The translations under genes and the position numbers were made by a program. Shown here in pieces: positions 53,579 to 64,000 of a stretch of 64,000 nucleotides of DNA (its first letter is position 1; every line of letters begins with the position of its first letter). Source of the DNA: Allodiplogaster sudhausi (lineage: Eukaryota; Nematoda; Chromadorea; Rhabditida; Diplogasteridae); NCBI GenBank assembly GCA_945643635.1, contig CALZFC010000005.1, positions 1,268,501-1,332,500 on the forward strand, read 5' to 3'. The notes below the pieces were generated by a model, which was not told the DNA's origin, did not search any database, and saw nothing but the letters and a program-made list of their open reading frames with translations.

Positions 53579-56500
53579 ATGGAACAAGCCGAGAGTTTCC
53601 CGCAGTTCTCTCAGGTAAATTACCAGCAATTTTCCTTCGCTAACTAAGAATAAGGGACTAGCTCGTTAAAATGCAATTTGGAAATCTCGACTAAATCTCG
53701 ATCACCGTAGTGTAATTACTGCTCTCGCACCCATAAACAACATGAATTCGTCAGAGGATCGCTTGCGGATGAAGGTGACTTTGAGCGAAATGAGTGTTGT
53801 TGTTGTTTGTTTTTGAAACAATTGTTTCTCCAGATTCGCCTTGCTATTCAGTTTCTATTTGCGCCTAATTATGTGATTGTTAAGCTTTAGATGAGGACTG
53901 AGAGCAAGCACGCCTCCTCGTTTCGGGCGGCGCTACGCCGTGCTTGGGCTGAACGATCTCGAACCCCATCTCCGGACGCCATCGCAATTCCTTCGTCGAC
54001 TGCCCGTACATCGCCGTTTCATCGCTACGTCGACGTGAACAAATCCACGGTGCATATTTGGTGTGGAGTGTGTAGTCGTTTGTGTGGAATGTAAACACAG
54101 GAATTCAGAGTATTCGTATCCGAAAATTGTTAGCGTACGCAGGAATTTTAAAGGGGGCCCACGTAAGCTGAATAAGGGGCCACGACGTGGAAAAATTAGT
54201 GGCCACCCGAGCAGCTGTTTTGGCCCCTTATCGACCCAGCGTGGGCCCCTTATTCCGTTTGTCGGGGCCCCTGATCAAGCACCTATGCTCCCGAAAGAGC
54301 GCTTGCAAGCCATCGCAAACCATGAAAAACAAACTAATTAAGTCAGAAGCTGAAATAGATAATGAACAGCACATACAAAAAGTCCATGGCGCCACTAATA
54401 TTTTAGTGCAGCGTCCATCTCGTTTTTTAAAAACATCGGAAAAGCACTCAACCGTACTTTTGCACAAAATAAACCCCCTCGTGGCCCCATTTCGACGTCA
54501 AAAAACATTAGTGGCCACCACAAGCAGAATCAGGGGCCACGGCGAGGTTGCTCGGGTGAAGGGTCGCTGAGCGAGTGCGGAATAAGGGGCCACGGCGTGG
54601 TCGCACCCCCGTGTGGCCCCTTATTCAGTATACGTGGGCGCCCCCTTTAAAATTCCTGTGTACTCTGTAAATGACATTTTGCTGCCACAGAAAATCTAAG
54701 TTTTTCTTTGGTGTTTGTAATGTTGATTGATGTTTTCATGTTTCCAGTTGCCTGATAAGCACGTTCCAATGATGAACGGAACGGCAGAGCGGAAGCCACG
54801 ATCGGCCGGCATTCGGTCGTGCGTTACTGTCACGGATACTTTCAAATGTTTGTAAAATCATTTACTTCCTTTTCCAAGCACTGCTAAGAAAGAAGTGGTT
54901 TTCCGTCTTTCACCCGTAGTAATGATTGCGAGTGCGCATTGGTGCACGTTGATAGCAATCAAACTCGGTGTTTAATCGTCATTACTTCGATTGAAAATCT
55001 CTTCCGTAGTTGGTGGTTGCTTATTTTTCCTTTCTGCAAATCATCTAGATGGTCGTCTTTCTCTTGAAATGTAATTGTTTTCATCCTACAAAGTGTGTCT
55101 GATCTTCCTATTGCCATGCCTGCTCTTGCAGCGTGTGCATGGCGTGGCGTGCTTGAGTCGATGCGGCGGGACCCGGCCGTGCCCAGCTACGCGTGCTCTA
55201 TCATGGAGATGCTTCTGGAAGGGCGGCGCCAGCTCCACGACTCCCAGCTCGGCATCGCCGATGAGTTGGCCGCCATACGGCAAAAGGCTCGTTTATCAAT
55301 GGCTCTTACTTAAGGTTCCAATCATTTTGCACTCTTATTTCTTCCACCACGATCATTCTTTATCAGGACGAATTTCCGCCCTTTAGTTATTTGTATTTAT
55401 TTGTACATCGCGAACCCTTATTTAAATTGCAAGTGCCATGCCATACAATGCTCAGGAATACAATATTAACTTGTGTCCTGTTAAAGTTAAGAAATCGTAT
55501 GTGCCTGCTCAAGATTGTTGTTCCCGAATTTTTTTTTGCTGGATGCTTACTTTGAGAGTATAACTGCTAATATCTACGGGCTGTTGATCCTTGAAAGATG
55601 ACGATTCCTCTAATCTCAGTTGGACGCCCTTTCTTCGCAAGGAGAGACGGCCAGTCAGAGGACCGCCGGTGGAAGCCACAACAACTCAATGGAATTGTCT
55701 AGTGTGCGGAATTCATCACTTTTATTCATCTTCTATTTCGAGCATCACTGCTCAAAATATTGTCTTTTTCCTCCATTTACATTCGAGTTTCCAGCCAATT
55801 CTCGATTACTTCTCGCATGATAACGATGAGGAAGATTCGGGCGATCAAGTCATCGTGGATGATGTCCCCGCGGGTGGAGCAAGCAGTGCTAGGGGAGAAG
55901 GAGATGAGGACTTCCTGGACATGATGGACAATGACGAGCGAGAGAGTACGAGAGGTTAGAGAAGAGAGAGAGAGAGAGAGAGCGGGATGAAGGAAAGACA
56001 TCTTGTTGAAAACGGAGTAATCTTCTCCTTTATTACAATTATTATTTTTCCATGATGAATGTACCGCTCTTTTCATTCCAATTAATGTGCCTTTTCACAG
56101 CATTGGATGTCGCGGCCGCGTACTCCTCTGACCACTGGACCCCGCCGCACGCAACGCGATCGCACCGCATCGCGCGCTTCTCTAATTCACGGCCGTCCGC
56201 CGGTGGTGGAAGAGTGAGATTTATACCGACATCTCCACCAACCGTCTACAACGTTCGCCGCCCCAAGACGCTGTCTCCAGTCAAGCGGTGAGTGTTATTT
56301 ACAGTGAATTTTCTCCTTATTCTGGAATTTGCCAGGAGCTACATGTTGTTTAAAGTTAGCATTAGTTTTCATATTGAAAAGAAAAAGATTTGAATAGTAT
56401 GACACAAAATGGTTCAGAGAGTTGCCGATGCAGTCGATTCCTTCGACTGCAGCGGGCCGAAGTGAGAGTGGCAAGTCACTCAGCTACTACCGCTCTCTTC

Positions 56501-57702
56501 GACTTGCACAAAGGAAGAAGATGAACGAAGAATCTAGGAGGGGAAGGAGGCCCAGTGAGTGGTTTGAAATTTAGGTTTTAAAGAAAAATGCTGCACTTTT
56601 GTTGTATTTTGTGGCCTTTTAACCGATTTTGTTTCTGTTTCTGACCGGTTTTTTTTTAAAGGAAATAGGCAGTATTCCTGGACTTTCCAGGATTAATAAA
56701 AAAAACATTACTTAAAGCGTTCTTATTAATGCTTTCAGATGTTAAGTTACGCTTCGATTTTTCTCCTAACTGTTTTTCTAATAATCTTGGGTGCAAGTAT
56801 TTGTATGCTCGGTTTAATGTGATAGGATTATATGGGATAACTACTTATCGTCAAACAGCTATTGTGAAAGATTGTTAATCTGGAAGGATGTCAGCTGCTG
56901 CAGTGATGCCTACCCGATTGTACGTCTGCCGCTTCTGCAACAAGTTCGAGTCGATGCTGGCCGAGGAACTCTTTGAGCACTCTGAGCAGCACCACTCTTC
57001 GCGCGGTCAATTCCTTGTCAGTTCTGTTCTTTTTCTCCTTTTATCTTTTATTCCTGTACATTTTTTCGGAAAGAAAGATTGAAGTTGTTCTAATGTTGAA
57101 TTGCGGAGGAATGCTAAAATAACAGAAAGTAAAAAGTTTCCTTTCTTAGTGCTGCGTGTGCGGATCGAAGGCCCACAACCGATGTCGCCTCCGCGCCCAT
57201 CTCAACCAGCACACGGGAGAGAAGCCGCACGCGTGCGCCCAGTGCGGCGCGGCTTACTCCCGACACGATGTACTCGTGGCGCACCTAAGAAAGGTTTCAC
57301 GAGATTACCGTGTCCTGGATGGGTACTGTAATTGGAGATCTGGCCGTACCGTGAAGATTTTCTATTATGAGAAAAAAGTAGGTTGATAGCGGTACCGATA
57401 TATTGCTTTTACATTTCGTTGGAACTAACTGCAGCTTTTTCGTTGTCTCTTCGCAGGCAGTGAGGATTGAACTGATGTTCCTTTTTTTGCAGTGCAACAT
57501 TCACAGAGCGATAAAGATGGAGCCACGAGACATGGATGAGGAGCTGGCAGCCATTGTGGGCAGCAAGGGACACGAACGAAGTGTCGACCACTCGTTGCTG
57601 CAGGACGACGGAGAAGTGGGGGCAGAAGAGACGGTTCGAGAGACCAGGAGAAGACATGATTCCAGCGAGTGCAAGCAGGACATTGACGTCACGGATAACT
57701 AG
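53579..57702 (+). CDS. C2H2 zinc-finger protein A (tandem paralogue)
   Basis: Eleven exons in phase: 53579-53614, 53891-54049, 54748-54847, 55132-55286, 55620-55703, 55795-55954, 56101-56287, 56418-56554, 56904-57016, 57150-57293, 57493-57702, giving 494 residues. It starts MEQAESFPQFSQ. A helical N-terminal block (RDPAVPSYACSIMEMLLEGR) and a coil (IADELAAIRQKLDAL) are followed by an acidic segment (DNDEEDSGDQVIVDD) and a basic Arg/Ser region. Near the C-terminus come a C2H2-like finger (CRFCNKF...H..QHH) and a pair linked by HTGEKPH (CCVCGSK..., CAQCGAAYSRHDVLVAHLRK). The acidic tail ends DIDVTDN. Exon 4 to 5 requires a GC donor (AAG|GCTCGT); otherwise the protein stops after nine codons. 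The exon at 53891 fits in phase but could be alternative. Probable DNA-binding nuclear protein; targets unknown. Confidence 0.78.
54140..54658. mobile_element. 519-bp palindromic MITE-like element
   Basis: Terminal inverted repeats of about 45 bp begin CAGGAATTTTAAAGGGGG and continue through CTGAATAAGGGGCCAC; the right copy carries two extra bases. Inside, AATAAGGGGCCAC-like modules recur several times in both orientations (about 54173, 54219, 54243, 54482, 54586 and 54613). GTAC occurs just outside both ends but one base out of register, so the target duplication is not certain. No transposase. It lies in an intron of zinc-finger gene A. Confidence 0.82.
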
Positions 57703-58944
57703 GTCTGTAAGCATAACACTTGACAATCATTCTTTTAGTGCTAGCTATGTTCAAAAAGTCCCCTCATCTTAAGAGTACTGGTAGTATTTGGACAGATATA
57801 TTATTATTCCTATTGTGAAGACTTGCAGTTCCTTGTTCCTTACTTCAATCATTACACTTACTGCAGGATAATTGATACTTTTCCGGTTAGTTATTTTCCT
57901 TGAATATCTCTCACAGTGTCGTTTTGTATATCTGACTAAGGGACTCTTACTAATTCTCATGCTGCATGGGTTCCCTTTGAAAAATTCTTTGCTTGTAATA
58001 TACATTCCTCTTGCATTTCCAATTTTGTTGTTTTACTTCTTTATTATTATTCTTCCTGAATTCCAGTAACCAATATGTTCCGATCTTTTTCATTTCAAAT
58101 ATATCTTCTAATCTCTTGTACGTTTACATTTTTTTTACAACTTTGTTCTTAATTTACAAGCTACATGCGACATTGAACAGTTTCTGCAGGTTTATAGCAA
58201 AGTATATCCGAACCCTTGAAGTTTAATGAATAAAGTATTCTTATGTCAACAGTTATGGTCGTTGATCTTTTGTGATGAGGAGAGAAGAGTTTATGACGGC
58301 GGCCACGTGACCTTACCTGAGTAATCGTGCAAAAATGTAGACAGGTCAGCTTATCAGTTGTTCATACTACTCACCATATGACGGTAATGCTGTGAACACA
58401 GAAGCCACCATTCTTAGGCTGAGGGACATCCAACCTGGTGGATCTATTAAGTCCTTCCTACTCTTACCTTTCAACCCCCACGGGCTTTCCGTTAGGATCA
58501 CGAGACCACCCACTTCTAAGAGCCCTGCTATTGCTTTCCGCAACACTTCAAGTATAATGACTCATAGGTATTGTTGTGGATTTCACAGATTAGTCATTTT
58601 GCCTCCCCCCCCCCCTAAATACTCAGCCTTCTTTCTTTTTCTCTTTACTCCGTAACCCCCTTCTACTGCCTCTTCCTCTTCATATCCAGTAGCTATTCTG
58701 CTCTTGAGTTAAGAGTCTTCACCAGTACCTCTCCAGTATATTTCTCTGGAATGGAGCCATTATTAGCCTAGTTGCCAAGGCAGCATACATTATGTTGCAT
58801 TATACGTTTGCTATGTCGTGTCTGGTGAGAATCTCGGGAATTAGTTGGTGTTAATATTATCTATAAAGGCTGTTCCTTGTGAAGACTTAAGCATCCATAA
58901 CTCCATAAGCAGCCCCAACTCCTTATTCCTTGAGCCACATTTCG
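57703..58944. other. Intergenic region between the zinc-finger paralogues
   Basis: AT-rich, with a C10 run at 58606-58615. Open frames are short and lack similarity. The 5' leader of gene B is expected near 58850-58944, but no clear promoter element was seen. Confidence 0.5.
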
Positions 58945-61829
58945 ATGGCTTCGTCTGCTGGTTTCCGTCTAGACGGAGCCTCGGCGTGTGGCTCTTCAGC
59001 CAATGGAGGTGCGATGAATGGAGTCGGAATTGACTCCGGCACTCCCTCCAGCAACGGACTCGAGTTAGAAGGAGTCGCTCACGCCATGTCGCTTGACCCG
59101 AACATCCCCGCCTATGCAGTGGCAGTGGTCGAAGCACTGGCCAGGACTAACCAGGTTGGGAATAGCGATTGGCTTAATACCGTACCCGTAGCCAAGGCCT
59201 GCTTCAATTACTGTGCTTCCCTATTTTGTATATTTAAGGTTAAAGACTGATCATCGTTTTATTACCGCTATTTATTATTAATTTGTGTATGAATGTGGAA
59301 AGTGGCCTTTTAGAGACGAATAAGGGGACAATTTTGTTTGATTCTGCAGGAAGTGATTCGTCGCCTTGGCGTGATCGAGATGGAGCTGCGTGGACTGAGA
59401 GAGAGCAGAGAACGAGAGGAGACACTGGCCAGCGAGGCCAGAGCGGAAGAGAAACGAGAACGACGAGAGGCAGCTGCTGAGGAGAACGCAGAAAGGGTCA
59501 GTGTTGAGTAGATAGTAAATCTACAACGTATGTATATTGTACATTAGAATATTGACTCTGTCAGTCAATCTATAATCTTTGTAGTTTAATGTTATGGCCA
59601 CGTGGAATCTTTCTATTGGTCCACGTGTCTTTGTTTATTTAGCATAATTACTTACGTGAGTCTCGCCATTTATTATTAGCGCTAGCTGCGAACTCACTTC
59701 ACTTCATTCCTTGTTCCCCCTCTCAAGCGGTCGGCTCTACATTCTCTCTCTCCTTTCCCCCTCCTTGTCAATAAACCTCTCTCTACTTCTCGCCTCGTCT
59801 CCTCCCCTCCTTGGCGGAGGACACAATAGTCAGCTTCTTTCATCTGCTCTTGGCTCTTTGGTCCCTTGATCTCCGTTATAATCAAGCTTGAAATAGTTAC
59901 TGGAAACATTTAGCAGAAATGGTAATGTGTTTATTTCGTTTAGAAAAAGTAATTATTCTTGGTCGTTGAATTTTGTTGTATGTTTTATTTTTCTTTACAT
60001 TACATTATTTCTATTACAAGTAAACATTTAGATGTTGTTCTTCAGTTTCATTTAAGTGTTTTCTCTTTTGCAGAGCAAGGAGAACCTCGCCTTCTCTGTG
60101 TACGTTCGCCACCAGAACCCGGCAAGCAACAACGATGAGATGAACGGAGGAGGAGGTGGACAGAAGGAGACGGAGGGAGAGAAGAGAGAAGCAGTCGAGA
60201 TTAAGGCAGAGTACAATGATGAAGATGGCGAGGAGGAGTCAGACGACGAGGGAACGGCGGATGGAGACCATGGTTAGAGGAGAGGTAGAGAAAGAGATAG
60301 AGAGAGAGACTGGTGAGAAAGAGAGAGAGAGAGACTGGCGAGAAAGAGAGAGAGAGACTGGCGAGAGAGAGAGAGAGAGAAAGAATGGAGATTAGTGCCT
60401 TAAGCTATTCCTATTCCAGATTCTTCAGTCGATTGGCCAGCCGAGAAGCACGATGCTGCAATGCGTGAATTCAATCGCGCCCTTTCTGGGTTGGTTTTTT
60501 TCTTGCTGCTCACTCCGTCACGTTAATTCTGTTATAACGACCGTATTTTGATAATTAGCAGCGTCTAACATGGTTGCTCTGCAGCTCTTCGATGGGACCG
60601 AGCTCGTCATCACTGAAGGCGCAACTTGGTGGTGTTGGCGACCACTCGGGACATGGAGGAGGGCGAAGATTGACCGAATTGGAGAGACTACTCTCCATGG
60701 GAACAGAAGGGGGTGGAGGTGGAGTGGCCTCCTCTCCAGGAGTTGCCAGCGGCGTGGCAGGAGCCAACCAGAGCATGGTGCCCATCTCGGGATTCGCACC
60801 GAAGGGATCTAAACGGCTGGTCATGCCATGCCCTCGTTCGGGATGTGAAGTCCGTTGAAAAGATTTTACATTTTACTTGCCCTTGTATAATGTGTTCATT
60901 ATTGACGAAAAACTGGAATCTTACTCTATTCCGTTGCTCACGTTTTAATCTTTCGAGTGATTTAAATTATTATTTTTACTTATAGACCCAGGTAAAAAAA
61001 TTTATTTGTCAAAATATTTTGTATTTTATTTTGTCAAGTTTTAAACACTTGGCTTATCAACCATACCTATTGCTTATCAATACTGACATGTTATTCTGCA
61101 TTCTATGAAAGTAGGATTTTCTTTCCAGGTGATTCTGTTCTCTGAACTTGGATTCTCTGCTCACTTGCGAGTCCACGACGGCCTTCTCCCTTTTGCGGTT
61201 AGCATTTCATTCACTTGCTCCTATTTATTCTTTTTTCTATTCCTTGTCAAAAGAGCAACAGTGTAGTCCTGTTAGACAGTGTATACATCTCACAACGTTA
61301 ACAAATTTTTCTGTTTCTATATGTTGTAAAGGCATTTTAATGCCAAATGCCTTGTTACCGGGTTGTAAAAATTAAGTGCTTAATAATGCGCCTGCATGTA
61401 CTGTAGAAAAGTGACACTGTATTGGCTACCACTACGAGTTCGGCCTGAATTGTAGTGTTCCGAGTGCGGCCGAGAGTTCCGACTCCGCGACGGGCTGAAC
61501 AAGCACATGCGGACGCACACTGGAGAGCGCCCGTACTCCTGCTGGGTCTGTGGCAAGAACTTCAAGCGAGTTCACCACCGAAAGAAACATTTCGTCGCTG
61601 TCAGTTTTACCTCTCTTTTTTAAATATTCTTTTGTTATACTGCATGTTTTCTTTAACATGTTTATGAACTGAATTTACAGTAATTTTTTCGCTGGGTTTA
61701 TACTCGATATAAACAGAAACTTTGTTCGCTTGGTATGTTACTGTGCTCGAGCTAATTGACTTGATCTTGACTTTATAACAGAACGAGAATTTTTCAGCGT
61801 AGTGACTACTTTTGTAAAGAATGTTGAAG

Positions 61830-61867
<38 letters not shown>

Positions 61868-62065
61868 AATAAATATATATATATAAATTTTTTTAAGTTT
61901 GAAAAGACTTTTCCTTAGAAGCACCGCGCCGCCGCGGACTCGTACAGCCAGAGTCTGGAGCAAGCTTCCGTCCACCACGACCAGGACCATGACACACGCA
62001 ATCTCGCGGCAGAGGCCAATGGAGAGCCTGCTGTCGATGGCCACCAGCTCACGCGTTCAAACTGA
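58945..62065 (+). CDS. C2H2 zinc-finger protein B (tandem paralogue)
   Basis: Eight exons in phase: 58945-59154, 59350-59496, 60074-60272, 60420-60489, 60585-60849, 61129-61197, 61456-61599, 61919-62065, giving 416 residues. It begins [36 protein letters not shown] corresponds to RDPAVPSYACSIMEMLLEGR of gene A. It is followed by a long charged coil ([20 protein letters not shown]), an acidic stretch and a short motif ([15 protein letters not shown]) parallel to one in gene A. The fingers are CPRSGCE...[13 protein letters not shown]...HMRTH and CWVCGKNF...HHRKKH, the last two joined by TGERPY. The tail is His/Asp-rich. A (GA)n tract follows exon 3 in the intron. The paired layout and identical order of modules argue for an old tandem duplication. 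The start is the first in-frame Met of the exon after the 58930 region. Confidence 0.8.
61831..61890. repeat. (TA)n microsatellite
   Basis: Almost pure TA run in the last intron of zinc-finger gene B. Confidence 0.9.
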
Positions 62066-63027
62066 GAATTGGCGGGAGAATTAGCGATAATATTCAGTTG
62101 GCTTGCCCTTTTACAGAGGCACCACTTTTTATTATTAGATCCGAATAGAGACGTATATAGGCGATGACGTAAGATACATATCATGCCTTCGCTATTGCTC
62201 AGAATACTGGGTTACTTTGATTTAAGCCTTTTCCATAGAGCAAACGGACCAACACTAATGCGGGAGGTTTCTTTTTACACATCTTCAAGTGATCATCTAG
62301 TATCTGCTTGAAGATGTGTAAAAAGATGACACGATGTAATCCTAATATTTCTCCCATTTTGCCTGTTCTTGCTGCTCTCATATCTCGCCCGATAACGTGT
62401 CGCATCACTTAAGTGAATTCGAAAGGCCTTAACGGGATGGGTTTCCTCGTTCTAGTTTTCGTTTAGTTTTTTATCCGTTTTATCTCTACCTTCGAGCAGC
62501 TGAATTTAATGCGTACCCATCACAGAATTATTTCAGAGAGTATCTGTTAAAACGTTTTATCTATTTTCTGATGTGCACTGAAACCCATTAACGTATTTTT
62601 TTACACTTTTAGCCTTTGCGTCCTTATTATCTGCACCTTCACGCCAAGATACAACTGTCTGGCCTATTCTGTGATATCACATTGTTTGTGTTCTATTGTT
62701 CTGTTTTGAGATCACTTGATATATAAAGAGTTTGTTCGGTTATCCATACATGCGCGGAACACCGCGCTACCAACGCTAACGATGTCTTTTTTTTCCTTTA
62801 TGCTTCCGTTGAATGAAAAGGGAACGATGGGAGAAAAAAGTTCAAAGGGTTAGTGTGCGCCGCTGTGCTCATGTTGCCACATTGAACTGCCGAGGGAGAT
62901 TCAAATTTTTGCGCGGGAGTTGTCGAGCGCAGAAATTAGTTGTTGCAATTCGCCATTCGGGGTATTCTTTTTTGGATTTGTTGGTATTTTCTTTTCTGCT
63001 TTTATCAAAGTTATTGTGGTTCTCGGG
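62066..63027. other. Intergenic region
   Basis: AT-rich spacer holding the 3' UTR of zinc-finger gene B and the promoter of the DNAJC9 gene. A short inverted repeat is present: CTTTTTACACATCTTCAAG at 62271-62289 faces CTTGAAGATGTGTAAAAAG at about 62308-62326. It could form a hairpin with a roughly 18-base loop. No exon supported. Confidence 0.55.
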
Positions 63028-63882
63028 ATGGGTCTACTCGCCGACTGCCAGAGCCTCTTTGGTACTGGAGAGCTCTACGAAGTGCTGGGGGTGAAGAAAG
63101 GATGCGGTTGCCAGACGAAACGTTGGTGTTTATTCTCGGATGTTCATTATCTTACAAATACTTATTTGCTTTAATGTTTACTTGTTAGAATGCATTTGTA
63201 TTCCTTTTCAAAACTTGCTCGACTAACAATGCTTAAAGAAGATGGTTGCATACAGTGAAGAAGGCGTACTACGCGCAGTCGATGAAGTGGCATCCAGACA
63301 GGTTCAGTGGAGAAGAGGACAACGAGAATGGCAAGGAGAAGAAGCAAGGAGCCACTCAGCGATTTCAGGTTTTCATTGCTAGAGAGTCGTCAATCTAAAA
63401 AGTTAATTATACTTTTTAACATGGTTCTGCACACTTGTGATGCCAGTATGATGCAACTTCCAACGTTCATTTATAGTCAAGAACTGATTTTGAGTGCTTT
63501 CAAACTTGCAGACTCTGACTCAAGTCTACTCCATTCTGAAGGACAAGCAGAAGAAGGCAATCTACGATGAAACTGGTGCAGTTTGTGTTCTTTAAGTGCC
63601 ATTATCTCTCTTCCAGTGTTCAAGTAAAATGTAAGCCCTTTGTCTTTTTCTAATGATTTTCTTTATTGAATGTACTTACCATAATGTAGTTTGCACCTTT
63701 CAACATTTTTTTTTGTTCAAGAATGGATTTTCTTACTAATATGAAGGTACCATTTGTCTCTTCAGGAAGCGTTGATGATGAAGATGTGCTTGGCTCGGAG
63801 GAGGATCTCTTCGCTTTCTGGCGCAAGATGTTCAAGAAGGTCACCGAAGAGGACATCAAGCAGTTCTACGCCAATTATTCAG
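63028..63882 (+). CDS. DNAJC9-type J-domain histone co-chaperone (3' partial)
   Basis: Four exons (63028-63121, 63256-63368, 63512-63575, 63766-63882) in phase give the first 129 residues; the gene continues past the window. The start MGLLADCQSLFGTGELYEVL matches the family start. The J domain includes KKAYYAQSMKWHPDRF with the HPD motif needed to stimulate HSP70, then QVYSILKDKQKKAIYDETG. The segment FAFWRKMFKKVTEEDIKQFY is characteristic of DNAJC9, which binds histone H3-H4 and recruits HSP70 during nucleosome assembly. A GCGCQTK stretch in helix I-II is Cys-rich compared with the usual residues. Introns are 134-190 bp. Confidence 0.95.
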
Positions 63883-64000
63883 GTTTGTTCACTTACCCTT
63901 TTTTGAAAAGTTAGCCTCTCTCGGCCCGATCCTATGCTTTTTCAACATAACTGTAAATTCACGCTCTCTCTCTCCCCGTCTCTCTCTCTCTCCATTCTTG

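Overview
This window is genomic DNA of an animal. Genes are split by many short introns (about 50-250 bp) with GT-AG, and a few GC-AG, boundaries. The proteins are metazoan: an EMI/EGF multi-repeat protein, a slowmo/PRELID3 protein, DNAJC9, an atlastin/GBP-type GTPase and C2H2 zinc-finger proteins. TTTCAG-like acceptors, acceptor-like sites just upstream of start codons and small Tyr/Gly-rich secreted proteins fit a compact ecdysozoan genome, possibly a nematode. That assignment is inference. Non-coding DNA is full of (CT)n/(GA)n tracts, so most long open frames are low-complexity artefacts.

Layout. 1-7.9 kb holds simple repeats and no gene I can support. 7.9-25.5 kb (+) is a 47-exon MEGF6-like gene without its 5' end. 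Its introns hold a palindromic element, a dead non-LTR retrotransposon fragment and two antisense tRNA-Gly genes. 26.6-29.8 kb (-), perhaps extending to 31.4 kb, is a divergent atlastin/GBP-family GTPase. 32.0-34.6 kb (-) is a complete PRELID3/slowmo gene. 35.8-36.6 kb (-) is a putative small membrane protein.

38.5-50.7 kb is the most unusual part. Three dispersed paralogues (38.5, 40.3 and 48.5 kb, all +) encode small secreted proteins with an RxxR/Q processing site, a Tyr-rich body and an invariant C-terminal PHSKR..D(F/Y)H...G ending that looks like a cleavable, amidatable peptide. The last two share a promoter block. A fourth gene (50.2-50.7 kb, -) has the layout of a peptide-hormone precursor: signal peptide, KR, about 39 residues, then GRRR. 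Among them lie a nuclear-type basic protein (41.8-43.0 kb, +) and an unidentified multi-exon gene (44.1-46.4 kb, -).

52.5-53.3 kb is a foldback-type element with inverted arrays of 31-bp repeats and a 10-bp target duplication. 53.6-57.7 kb and 58.9-62.1 kb (both +) are tandem diverged zinc-finger paralogues; an intron of the first carries another palindromic element. 63.0-63.9 kb (+) is the 5' part of a DNAJC9 gene running off the end. Exon joins were derived by eye from splice signals, reading phase and protein similarity. No alignment or RNA evidence was available.
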